Shown here in pieces: positions 1 through 5,960 of a stretch of 11,883 nt of DNA. The position numbers and the translations under genes were made by a program. How positions within the stretch are numbered: the first letter of the stretch is position 1; each line of letters starts with the position of its first letter. The notes under the pieces are model-generated. The model had not been told where the DNA came from, made no database searches, and was given only the letters and a program-made list of their open reading frames with translations. This stretch comes from Planctomycetales bacterium (GTDB taxonomy: Bacteria > Planctomycetota > Phycisphaerae > SM23-33), in the NCBI GenBank assembly GCA_030631085.1, contig DAOVLV010000020.1, positions 1-11,883 of the forward strand, in the 5' to 3' direction.

Positions 1-176
1 ACGATGCTCATCACCTGCTTTATCGAGAAGTGGATCAGCGTGGCTGCAAGCATCCCGCCGATCACGATCAGCATGGAGGGGATATGCACGAACAGTCCGA
101 TGCTGCTGCTGGTAACAATAGCGCCGACAATACATATCATCCCCAGGATTACGCCTACGATAGTTGCGATATCCAC
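1..176 (-). CDS. motA: MotA, flagellar stator proton/ion channel subunit (N-terminal part only)
   Basis: This is the first 58 codons of a stator subunit whose 3' end lies beyond the left edge. The translation begins VDIATIVGVILGMICIVGAI, a first transmembrane helix, followed by S-S-S-I-G-L-F-V-H-I-P-S and then the signature L-I-V-I-G-G-M-L-A-A-T-L-I, which is the typical MotA/PomA N-terminus (helices 1 and 2). MotA forms the ring around MotB in the inner membrane and couples ion flow to torque on FliG. The start is a GTG at 176-174, chosen because the homology starts there and a good Shine-Dalgarno stands upstream. It lies 4 bases after the stop of the MotE-like gene, so it belongs to the same operon; motB is expected further left. 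Channel and torque residues lie outside the window and cannot be checked. Confidence 0.9.
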   Translation of the reverse strand, partial: MDIATIVGVILGMICIVGAIVTSSSIGLFVHIPSMLIVIGGMLAATLIHFSIKQVMSI

Positions 177-180
177 GGTA

Positions 181-837
181 TTACCCCTTTTCCTGGACTT
201 TCTTCAATTTCCCGCACAATTTGGCGGCGAGTGTCTTGTCGGTTATTTCTGCAAGCAGTTTTCCGGCGGATCGTTCCGACATGTAGTAAAGTATCTTCAC
301 CGCGTCGTCTTCCTGGTTGTTCTGGCACATTCCGATAAGCATCTGGCTGCCGTTGGCGGAGTCCATTTTTTCGCACATTGTGGCGATGCGTTTCATGTTG
401 GACTGTTCGGTTTTGGCGATGCGTACCCTGGTGCTTTCGAGTTCGGCAATTGCTTCGCGGATACGCGTCAACGGCGAGACCAGTTGCATTCGCAGCGCTT
501 CGAGTTCCTCTGCCTGCTTCTTGAGCATTTCGCCGGCGATACGGACGCGTTTCTCCCGCTTTTCCAGATCGTCGGTCTTTTTTCTGCAATCCCTGATTTT
601 CAGGCGGACTTCCCTGATCAGTCCGGTCAGTTCGGCTTCCCTTTTTGCGTTTGATATCGATTGTCCCGGCATCGCCTCCGGTAAATCCGCTAAATCTTCA
701 GGCTGGTCTTTTGCTTCACCAGCAGGCTGGGTTGTCGCTTGCTTCTTGGGGCCGAACATGGACGAGGCGAGGTACGCCCCTCCGAACCCCACAATCCCAA
801 TTCCTGCCAGGACGATAATTCGTAATTTTCCGGTCAT
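181..837 (-). CDS. MotE/YlxF-like periplasmic coiled-coil flagellar protein
   Basis: A 218-residue protein with an N-terminal signal anchor (about residues 5-28, hydrophobic, K-R before it and G-P-K-K-Q after it), a charged linker with T-Q-P and E-D, a long coiled coil (about 62-150), and a C-terminal helical region (about 148-215) resembling the MgtE intracellular-domain repeats found in MotE/YlxF proteins: M-C-E-K-M, then V-K-I-L-Y-Y-M-S-E-R-S-A-G-K-L-L, then A-A-K-L. Family knowledge: MotE in Sinorhizobium is a periplasmic chaperone for a motor protein, and YlxF-type genes commonly follow fliJ. The ATG overlaps the fliJ stop (ATGA) and is preceded by GAGGAG at good distance. Its position between the export ATPase genes and motA fits a stator-assembly role. 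Four cysteines (84, 154, 171, 208) would face the periplasm if the topology is right. The family call is good; the molecular role is inferred. Confidence 0.8.
   Translation of the reverse strand: MTGKLRIIVLAGIGIVGFGGAYLASSMFGPKKQATTQPAGEAKDQPEDLADLPEAMPGQSISNAKREAELTGLIREVRLKIRDCRKKTDDLEKREKRVRIAGEMLKKQAEELEALRMQLVSPLTRIREAIAELESTRVRIAKTEQSNMKRIATMCEKMDSANGSQMLIGMCQNNQEDDAVKILYYMSERSAGKLLAEITDKTLAAKLCGKLKKVQEKG
184..194 (-). promoter_or_regulatory. Shine-Dalgarno for the GTG start of motA
   Basis: On the minus strand AGGAAAAGGGG lies inside the last codons of the MotE-like gene, with 7 bases between its last G and the GTG at 176. It supports the non-ATG start of motA, which no upstream in-frame ATG competes with. 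Confidence 0.65.
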
Positions 838-1316
838 GTCGCGCTCCTCATGCCGGACTGCATGCCCGCAAGTGAAATCATTTTGCGGGCGAATGCAGTC
901 TGGGCGTTTTCATCCAATTGTTTTTGCTGTTCTTTAATCGTTTCTCTCTCGTGTCGCTGAAGCGATTCTTCCCGCAATCGTTCCAGCGTTTCACGCGAGG
1001 ATTTCGTCTTGGTGAATATATCGATCTGGTCGGCCCGTTGTTTTTTCAGGATACGGAGGTTTTCTCTCAATTTGTCGAGCCTTTTCTCCTCGGCTTCGGA
1101 ACACTGCATAAAGACCTGTTGTTCGGGGAGGCGTTTTTCGAGGTTTTGATTGGACAGTTCCGCCAATGCGATTCGCAGGGATGCCTGGTGGTGGAAGATT
1201 TTCCTGTGGACGTCGGCGATCTTGCGTGAAAGAGCGAACAATTTCGCCCTTGCCGCCAGTTCCTGCTGGATCGTAACGTCGAGAAGGCGCTGTAATGGCC
1301 ATTGAAACCGCTTCAT
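834..1316 (-). CDS. fliJ: FliJ, flagellar export ATPase stalk/chaperone-escort protein
   Basis: A 160-residue, almost entirely helical, highly charged protein. The N-terminus reads M-K-R-F-Q-W-P-L-Q-R-L-L-D-V-T-I-Q-Q-E, matching the usual FliJ opening (F-x-F-x-L-Q-x-L-L-D, then Q-E), and the rest is a two-stranded antiparallel coiled coil. It is slightly longer than the roughly 147 residues of enterobacterial FliJ. FliJ inserts into the FliI hexamer like the gamma stalk of F1-ATPase, contacts FlhA and recycles export chaperones. The sequence itself is weakly conserved, so position matters: the gene overlaps the 3' end of fliI by 4 bases (ATGA), and its own stop overlaps the next start in the same way. 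The ATG is preceded by GAGGCAGG. Confidence 0.9.
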   Translation of the reverse strand: MKRFQWPLQRLLDVTIQQELAARAKLFALSRKIADVHRKIFHHQASLRIALAELSNQNLEKRLPEQQVFMQCSEAEEKRLDKLRENLRILKKQRADQIDIFTKTKSSRETLERLREESLQRHERETIKEQQKQLDENAQTAFARKMISLAGMQSGMRSAT

Positions 1317-2686
1317 TTACCTGCCTCATTCTCTGCGCCTGCGCCGACTGGCTGCGATTCGGGCAGGAGAAATTCCCACGATTGAGTTATTTCACGTAAC
1401 CGCTGAGTCGTCTGGTCAAAGCCGGACCGCTCGCCGATCGGCTGGACCAGGAAGTCGTTCACCTGGTCGATGAGCGAGATTGCCTTGTCGATTCGATGGT
1501 TGCTTCCCGGCGAAAAAGCGCCGATGTTTATCAGGTCTTCAGCGTTCTGATAGGTCGAATAGATTGCCTTGAAATTGCGGGCGGCCGACTGGTGTTCGTC
1601 GGTGGTAACCGAACTCATCAATCGGCTGACGCTTTGGAGAATATCTACGGCGGGGTAGTGCCCCTGTTCGGCGAGTTTTCGCGAAAGAACGATGTGCCCA
1701 TCCAGCAGGGAGCGGGCGGCATCGGCTACGGGGTCGTTCATGTCGTCGCCTTCGACGAGGACCGTCAGTATGCCTGTAATGCTTCCCGTTTGGGTGCATC
1801 CGAGGCGTTCGGTGAGTTTCGGAAGGAGCGTGAAGACGCTGGGACAGTATCCTTTGGTGGCGGGCGGTTCACCGGCTGCAAGTCCTATCTCGCGCTGGGC
1901 CTGGGCGAAACGGGTCAGCGAATCCATCATGAACAGGACGTCGTTACCCTTATCGCGGAAATATTCAGCGATAGTAACAGCGGTGAATACGCCTTTGACC
2001 CGCTGGATGGGTGAGGCGTCGGCGGCTGCTACGATTACCACGCTTTTGGCGAGACCTTCGGGTCCGAGGGATTCTTCGAGGAATTGGCGGACCTCTCTTC
2101 CGCGTTCGCCGATGAGCGCGACGACATTGACGTCGGCTGAACTGACCTGTGCGATCTCGCCGAGAAGCAGACTTTTGCCTACGCCGCTACCGGCGAAGAT
2201 TCCGACTCTTTGGCCTTTCCCGCACGTCAACAACCCGTCGAATGAACGGATACCGAACGACAGGGGTTCGGTAATCTTTTTCCGGCTCAGGGGAGGCACC
2301 GATGCGCAGTCAAGCGGGCGCATTTCGTCGCCGCGGATCGGGCCTTTACCGTCGAGGGGTCTTCCCAGTCCGTCGATTACTCTTGAGAGAATATCCTCGC
2401 TAAGTTTCATGTATCTTGGTGAAGACCGTGTAATGACCATGTCGTTCGGCGCGATTCCGCCGATACCTTCCAACGGCAGGAGGATGCAGTTTTCGTCATT
2501 AAAGCCCACCACTTCAGCCAATACGCTCTTACTGTCGGCGAGGCGAATTTCACACAACTGACCGATACCGACCGGTGGACCCCTGGATTCCACAACCATA
2601 CCGGCTACGCGGACGACGGTCCCGCGATAGGGTATGGGATTGACCCTTTTCAGCCTGCTCTGAAATGTCTCAAGATCAACCAGCAT
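1313..2686 (-). CDS. fliI: FliI, flagellum-specific type III export ATPase
   Basis: A 457-residue F1-beta-like ATPase of normal length. Visible motifs: an N-terminal beta-barrel domain (about 1-95), Walker A G-S-G-V-G-K-S (166-172), the catalytic-glutamate loop L-I-G-E-R-G-R-E-V (191-199, Glu194), Walker B L-F-M-M-D-S-L-T-R-F (251-260, Asp255), and the FliI/SctN-type segment G-E-P-P-A-T-K-G-Y-C-P-S-V-F. It hydrolyses ATP at the base of the export gate to help deliver rod, hook and filament subunits, held by FliH and stalked by FliJ. The start ATG follows the fliH stop by 6 bases, with GGAG about 9 bases upstream. All catalytic residues appear intact, so nothing here suggests decay of the export machine. 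Confidence 0.97.
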   Translation of the reverse strand: MLVDLETFQSRLKRVNPIPYRGTVVRVAGMVVESRGPPVGIGQLCEIRLADSKSVLAEVVGFNDENCILLPLEGIGGIAPNDMVITRSSPRYMKLSEDILSRVIDGLGRPLDGKGPIRGDEMRPLDCASVPPLSRKKITEPLSFGIRSFDGLLTCGKGQRVGIFAGSGVGKSLLLGEIAQVSSADVNVVALIGERGREVRQFLEESLGPEGLAKSVVIVAAADASPIQRVKGVFTAVTIAEYFRDKGNDVLFMMDSLTRFAQAQREIGLAAGEPPATKGYCPSVFTLLPKLTERLGCTQTGSITGILTVLVEGDDMNDPVADAARSLLDGHIVLSRKLAEQGHYPAVDILQSVSRLMSSVTTDEHQSAARNFKAIYSTYQNAEDLINIGAFSPGSNHRIDKAISLIDQVNDFLVQPIGERSGFDQTTQRLREITQSWEFLLPESQPVGAGAENEAGK

Positions 2687-2692
2687 GGAACG

Positions 2693-3253
2693 TTACTCCG
2701 GGCTTTTCAATGCCTGTGCGATTTCTTCCAATTGTCCGTCGATGGAGGATTCGACATCTCCGCGCGAGGTTTGCAGCAGACATCCGCCACGCTTGATTTT
2801 CGGGTCGGCAACGAAACTAACGGTACTTTTGTCGCTTGCCTCATCAGACTCACCGGCCTGCCCGCAACGGGCGAGGTCGTCAGGATGCAGATGCACGACG
2901 ACGTCGGTCCGGTCAGGAACCCGGCTCAGCGCTTCGGCAACGATCGGGTCGATCTGATGCCGATCAGCCTGAATTTCCTGCATAAGAACCTTTTTTGCTA
3001 TCTCGATTGACAGGTCCACCAATTGCTGCTGGGCTTCGGCGAGGAACTGCCCATGAATTTCCTGAATTTTCCCGGCTGCCTGCTGCAGCGCCTTGCGAGC
3101 GCTGCGGATTCCGGCCAGTTCAGCATCGAGTTGCCCGGACGGTCCGGGTTGTGCCGCTTCGTCGGGGCCTGGCGTATCACCGCCGCCGGATCGCCCCGGT
3201 ACTACGGCGACCGTTGATACCTGTCCTGGAAGTTGTATTTCCGGATAATCCAT
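2693..3253 (-). CDS. fliH: FliH, regulator/stator of the flagellar export ATPase
   Basis: A 186-residue protein with a Gly/Pro-rich N-terminal tail (about 1-42), a helical region with Ala/Gln periodicity (about 43-100), and a globular C-terminal domain like the V/F-ATPase peripheral stalk (about 100-186). The C-terminus carries the FliH/SctL pattern A-D-P-x-I-K-R-G-G-C-L-L-Q-T-S-R-G-D-V-E-S-S-I-D-x-Q-L. FliH dimers bind the FliI N-terminus and dock the ATPase to the C ring and export gate. The protein contains no tryptophan, so the N-terminal Trp motif used by enterobacterial FliH for docking is absent. The ATG at 3253 is 2 bases after the fliG stop, and fliI follows 6 bases after its stop. 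It is somewhat shorter than the 235-residue Salmonella protein, mainly at the N-terminus. Confidence 0.9.
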   Translation of the reverse strand: MDYPEIQLPGQVSTVAVVPGRSGGGDTPGPDEAAQPGPSGQLDAELAGIRSARKALQQAAGKIQEIHGQFLAEAQQQLVDLSIEIAKKVLMQEIQADRHQIDPIVAEALSRVPDRTDVVVHLHPDDLARCGQAGESDEASDKSTVSFVADPKIKRGGCLLQTSRGDVESSIDGQLEEIAQALKSPE

Positions 3254-3255
3254 CG

Positions 3256-4302
3256 TTATTCCTGATTTTCCTCGAACTGCAATTCACCTTTGGCGTTCAG
3301 TTCCCGCATCGCGTCGAGGATGTCTTCCCTTGCCTGTTCGATCTCGTCTGCTTTTGGTGACGAGAGCAGTTCGGCTTCCTCCTCGAGCATTGCCTTGGCG
3401 CGTTCGGAGATGTTGCTTTTTATCCTTGTGGCGATTTGTTCATCTGCATCGACGAGCGCGAGGGCGAGTTTGCGCGACTCGGCCGATCGCAGCGCCTCCT
3501 GAAGCGGACGTTCGGCCACAAGGGGTATATCTTCCCATATCACCATTAGTTTCTGGACGCTCTGGGCCGCTTCGCCGTCGGTTTCTTTGAGGGATTTTGT
3601 CAGGTTATCGCGTGCTTCGACTTCCAGGCCTCGAAGCAGAACGGCAACTTTTCTCAATTGCTGTTGGCGGTGTTCGTCGTCGGCGTCTGCATCGGCGGCG
3701 CCGGGTTCTTCCTGGGCGGCTGCCTTGGCGGCGGCCTGGGCGGCTTCGGACAGGCGGGATTGCACTATTGAGGCAATGCGCAACTTCGCCTTCTGGGACA
3801 CTCCCTGCCCGCCTGCCATGCTTTGCACCGCCTGGGCGCGGATGTCTTCTTCCAGAAGTTCCAGAAGTTCGCTGCTCTTTTTCGCCGGTAATTCTGACAG
3901 CACCACCGAGATGACCTGTGGCGACTCGCCCGCCAGCGCCTTGGATATACCGCTGACTTCGGCAGAGCGTATGTCGCGGAACGGATCGCGCACCTTGAGG
4001 CGTTCGCCGACCGCCACGAGGACTTCAGCCGACTTCTGCTCGCCGAGGATGATCTTCAGTATCTCGCCGGCGAATTTCTCTTCACCTCCCGCCTTATCTT
4101 TCCCGTAAAGCAGTCCGAAGAACTCGCGTATCGGTTCGGTTGAGGCGACTTGGCCTGCCTGAGCGCTCTGGCTCAGATATGCCAGTTCGGCGGCGACCTC
4201 GGTGAGCGTATCGGGACTAGCCGACCGGAGCAGTTCAGCCGCTGTCGGCGGGTCGAGGCTCATCAACAGAACTGCCGCTTTTTGTGCGCCGCTCAATGCC
4301 AC
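3256..4302 (-). CDS. fliG: FliG, flagellar rotor/switch protein
   Basis: A 348-residue protein with all three FliG regions: an N-terminal FliF-binding domain (1-100, opening A-L-S-G-A-Q-K-A-A-V-L-L-M-S-L), an armadillo middle domain (about 110-190), an Ala-rich acidic linker (about 187-212) and a C-terminal torque domain (about 214-345). The start is a GTG directly after the fliF TAA (TAAGTG, no gap), backed by AAAGGAGG 7 bases upstream of the stop. The middle-domain EHPQ motif reads E-S-P-Q (126-129). The torque helix is divergent: where most FliGs have an acidic residue just before the L-A-L-A-L segment, this one has R-K-L-A-L-A-L with Lys278, and the usual M-S-x-R-A is I-S-E-R-A (298-302). 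FliG couples the MS ring to the switch and receives torque from MotA. The identity is secure; the torque surface is unusual. Confidence 0.94.
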   Translation of the reverse strand: MALSGAQKAAVLLMSLDPPTAAELLRSASPDTLTEVAAELAYLSQSAQAGQVASTEPIREFFGLLYGKDKAGGEEKFAGEILKIILGEQKSAEVLVAVGERLKVRDPFRDIRSAEVSGISKALAGESPQVISVVLSELPAKKSSELLELLEEDIRAQAVQSMAGGQGVSQKAKLRIASIVQSRLSEAAQAAAKAAAQEEPGAADADADDEHRQQQLRKVAVLLRGLEVEARDNLTKSLKETDGEAAQSVQKLMVIWEDIPLVAERPLQEALRSAESRKLALALVDADEQIATRIKSNISERAKAMLEEEAELLSSPKADEIEQAREDILDAMRELNAKGELQFEENQE

Positions 4303-5748
4303 TTACGCGCCTCCTTTATCGGAATTTACCCAACTGAGAAACAGACGTTTTACTTCTTCGGGGTTTTCCTGGAGGGCGTTGGTAATCTGCGCCTTCAGGA
4401 GTTCGGCGTTGGCTTCGGGTGATGCCCCCGGAAGCAGATTTCCGCCACCGGCCTGGCCGGCAAGGGCGAGCGTAGCGCCCTGACCTTCGGCGGCGCCGGC
4501 TTCGGCGTCTGATTTCTTCTTCTTACCACGGAACATCTTCAGAACCAGAAGCGCACCGATGACCAGGATTCCCAGCGAGAAACGCCTTGCCAGATCAAGC
4601 ATGAAACCGGGCGTGAACATCCCGCCGTCTTCTTCGGGCATCTGAAGCGATTCGGCCATAGCGGCCTGCGGGAACGTCGTCGATACCACCTTGAGGGTGT
4701 CGGTCTTTTTCAGTCCTATGGCGTTTCGGATAATCTCTTCGACGTCTTTGATATTAAGGGGCGTCGCCGGTGTTTCGCTTTCGTCGCCCTCTGCCTTTTT
4801 CGGAGGCGATAAATCCACAAACGCCGCTACCGTCAGTGATATTACCTGTCCGGGAAGGGCTGTTTTCTGCTTGACGACCCGGCTGAGTTTGTATTCGCTG
4901 ACGATGTTTTCTTCGGTGGTTTTGGTCCCGCTTTTTGTCTCGCCGCCGGCAGTTGCGCCGACCGGGGTGGATGATTTACTCTTGATCTCTTCTTTGGCGA
5001 TAACCTTCTTGACCGGGTCGTAAGTTTCGGTCGTTTCGTCGGTTCTACTGGTCTCGATAACGGCATCGACGCGGACCGAAGCGCGATTCGGCCCAAGTGC
5101 CGCGGCCAGCATGTCTTCAGCCTTTCCGGAGAGGTAGTCCTCAACCCTGCTCTTGTAGTCGAGGAAGTTACCGGCTTTGCCGGCCAGTTCGTCTTTGACG
5201 CCTTCGCCGGAGAGCAATTTGCCCTTGTTGTCCACGACGACCACTTTTTCGGGCATCAGGCCTTCTACGCCTCCCGCTACGAGATGTATGATTGCGGCGA
5301 TATTTGAAGGCGTCATTCTCCAGCCCGGTTTCGTTTTCAGTGCGACAGTGGCTGAGGCCCTGTTTTTTTGTCCGGCGAAGAGTGTGGCCTCGGGTTTGAC
5401 TATGTGCACCCTTGCCATTGAGACGCCTTCGAGTAGTTGTATGGTTTTCGCCAGTTCGCCTTCGATGGCGCGTATGTAGTTGATTCGTTCCTTGAATGGG
5501 CTGGTGCCGATTTTGCTGTCATCGAGTATTCGATACCCCTTCGCCTGCCCAGTAGGCAGCCCCGCCCCAGCCATCGTAAGTCTGAGCGAATAGACCTTCT
5601 CGGACGGTACGTTGACGGTGGTCCCGCCGGCGGTCAGTTCATAGGGAACACCGGCGTCGCGGACCTTATCGACGACCTTGGCAGCGTCTTCGGGCGTCAG
5701 TTCGCTATAGAGCATGGCCATATCCGGTTTTTGCGCCCATCCGACCAT
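4303..5748 (-). CDS. fliF: FliF, flagellar MS-ring protein, lacking the N-terminal transmembrane helix
   Basis: A 481-residue reading frame with the periplasmic ring-building modules (about 9-175: L-Y-S-E-L-T-P-E-D-A-A, then R-A-I-E-G-E-L-A-K-T-I, then A-R-V-H-I-V-K-P), the FliF C-terminal periplasmic region (about 180-360), the second membrane helix (about 388-406) and the FliG-binding tail E-N-P-E-E-V-K-R-L-F-L-S-W-V (461-474). FliF normally has about 45-50 residues, including a first membrane helix, before W-A-x-K-P-D. Here only M-V-G precedes W-A-Q-K-P-D, and an in-frame TGA lies 12 codons upstream (5785-5787) with no other start in between. The ATG sits inside a perfect palindrome with no Shine-Dalgarno. 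The body shows no stop or frameshift. Either the 5' end was lost to an insertion or rearrangement, or the assembly is wrong here. FliG follows with no gap. Confidence 0.9.
   Translation of the reverse strand: MVGWAQKPDMAMLYSELTPEDAAKVVDKVRDAGVPYELTAGGTTVNVPSEKVYSLRLTMAGAGLPTGQAKGYRILDDSKIGTSPFKERINYIRAIEGELAKTIQLLEGVSMARVHIVKPEATLFAGQKNRASATVALKTKPGWRMTPSNIAAIIHLVAGGVEGLMPEKVVVVDNKGKLLSGEGVKDELAGKAGNFLDYKSRVEDYLSGKAEDMLAAALGPNRASVRVDAVIETSRTDETTETYDPVKKVIAKEEIKSKSSTPVGATAGGETKSGTKTTEENIVSEYKLSRVVKQKTALPGQVISLTVAAFVDLSPPKKAEGDESETPATPLNIKDVEEIIRNAIGLKKTDTLKVVSTTFPQAAMAESLQMPEEDGGMFTPGFMLDLARRFSLGILVIGALLVLKMFRGKKKKSDAEAGAAEGQGATLALAGQAGGGNLLPGASPEANAELLKAQITNALQENPEEVKRLFLSWVNSDKGGA
4310..4317 (-). 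promoter_or_regulatory. Shine-Dalgarno deciding the GTG start of fliG
   Basis: AAAGGAGG on the minus strand, within the last fliF codons, is followed by 7 bases (including the fliF TAA) and then GTG. It is the strongest ribosome-binding site I noticed in the window and fixes the start of fliG at a non-ATG codon directly abutting fliF. Confidence 0.75.
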
Positions 5749-5782
5749 GAGTGCGGCGGAGCCGCCGCACTCATGGTCGGAT
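5739..5782. repeat. Perfect 21-bp inverted repeat at the fliF start
   Basis: Bases 5739-5759 are the exact reverse complement of 5762-5782, separated by only 2 bases (AG). The arm ends in a GC-rich GTGCGGCGG, so it would form a very stable hairpin. It covers the only in-frame fliF ATG (5746-5748) and the first three codons. Read in the fliF frame, the fliF-side arm gives S-A-A-L-M-V-G, which could be the tail of the missing membrane helix; this may be chance. It could be the end of a mobile or dispersed repeat, a small inverted duplication, or a fold-back artefact of amplification or assembly. Confidence 0.9.
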
Positions 5783-5840
5783 AGTCAACAGCAACACGCG
5801 ATGGATAAGGCTCGTGCGTCCCCATATCTGCTTGAAATTT

Positions 5841-5856
5841 TGCATTGCCTGTGCCA
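5841..5856 (-). promoter_or_regulatory. Candidate sigma-54 (-24/-12) promoter facing fliF
   Basis: The minus strand reads TGGCACAGGCAATGCA, with GG and GC exactly 10 bases apart, against the RpoN consensus TGGCAC-N5-TTGCW; only the first T of TTGC differs (A). Transcription would start near 5830 and read into fliF through motA. The operon encodes its own sigma-54 activator (7078-8457), which makes the match more plausible. No enhancer sites were identified, and if the surrounding sequence is a dispersed repeat the match may be incidental. Confidence 0.45.
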
Positions 5857-5870
5857 CTGGTTTTCACCTT

Positions 5871-5949
5871 AAAAAAGCGTTCAGCGATCAGCATTCAGCG
5901 TTCAGCAGTTGTTTTTATCTTTTGCTGACTGCTGATTGCTGAAGGCTGA
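5871..5949 (-). terminator. Terminator-like hairpin of TCAGC/GCTGA repeats after fliE
   Basis: On the minus strand four TCAGC units spaced by 2 bases (5949-5923) are followed by a 15-base A-rich loop (5922-5908) and four GCTGA units with the same spacing (5907-5881). The pentamers pair fully and the 2-base spacers mostly do not, giving an imperfect 27-bp stem. Four bases later comes a run of six T (5876-5871). This resembles an intrinsic terminator for transcripts leaving fliE, but the bulged stem, the 4-base offset and the repetitive origin make it equally plausibly a dispersed palindromic repeat. Confidence 0.4.
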
Positions 5950-5952
5950 TTG

Positions 5953-5960
5953 CTCCTTTT
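5953..5960 (-). promoter_or_regulatory. Orphan Shine-Dalgarno immediately after fliE
   Basis: AAAAGGAG directly follows the fliE TGA but has no ATG, GTG or TTG at a usable distance downstream; the pentamer repeat begins at once. It is where the fliF ribosome-binding site would be expected and may be the remnant of the original one. Confidence 0.4.

Larger units (their letters stand above)
5783..5960. other. fliE-fliF intergenic region, probable inserted or replaced sequence
   Basis: This is the only sizeable gap in the window. With the palindrome it separates the fliE stop from the fliF frame by 212 bases. In transcription order it holds an orphan Shine-Dalgarno, a pentamer-built hairpin with a T-run, a sigma-54 promoter match and then unrecognised sequence running into the palindrome. 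No frame encodes the hydrophobic helix expected for the FliF N-terminus. Its AT-rich and repetitive parts differ in texture from the flanking genes. The 65-codon frame crossing it (5894-5697) has no Shine-Dalgarno, runs through the palindrome into out-of-frame fliF, and is not called as a gene. I suspect a dispersed intergenic repeat or a non-autonomous mobile element, but no family is recognised. Confidence 0.5.

Noticed and set aside
1692..2561. Long plus-strand open frame opposite fliI
   Set aside because: It is antisense to strongly conserved fliI and its translation shows no domain; it is a shadow caused by codon composition. The same applies to the plus-strand frames opposite the MotE-like, fliG and TPR genes.
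4303..5748. Calling fliF a pseudogene
   Set aside because: The 481-codon body has no stop or frameshift, and the membrane helix 2 and FliG-binding tail are intact. An assembly fault cannot be excluded, so it is listed as a CDS with a missing 5' end.
5697..5894. 65-codon minus-strand frame crossing the fliE-fliF gap and the palindrome
   Set aside because: It has no Shine-Dalgarno, starts inside the pentamer repeat, runs into fliF in the wrong frame and has no recognisable domain. It could be a relic of a mobile repeat but is not supported as a gene.
5881..5949. Possible small CRISPR-like array
   Set aside because: The repeated units are 5 bases on a 7-base period in two opposing arrays, far too short for repeats and spacers. 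It is a hairpin or low-complexity repeat.
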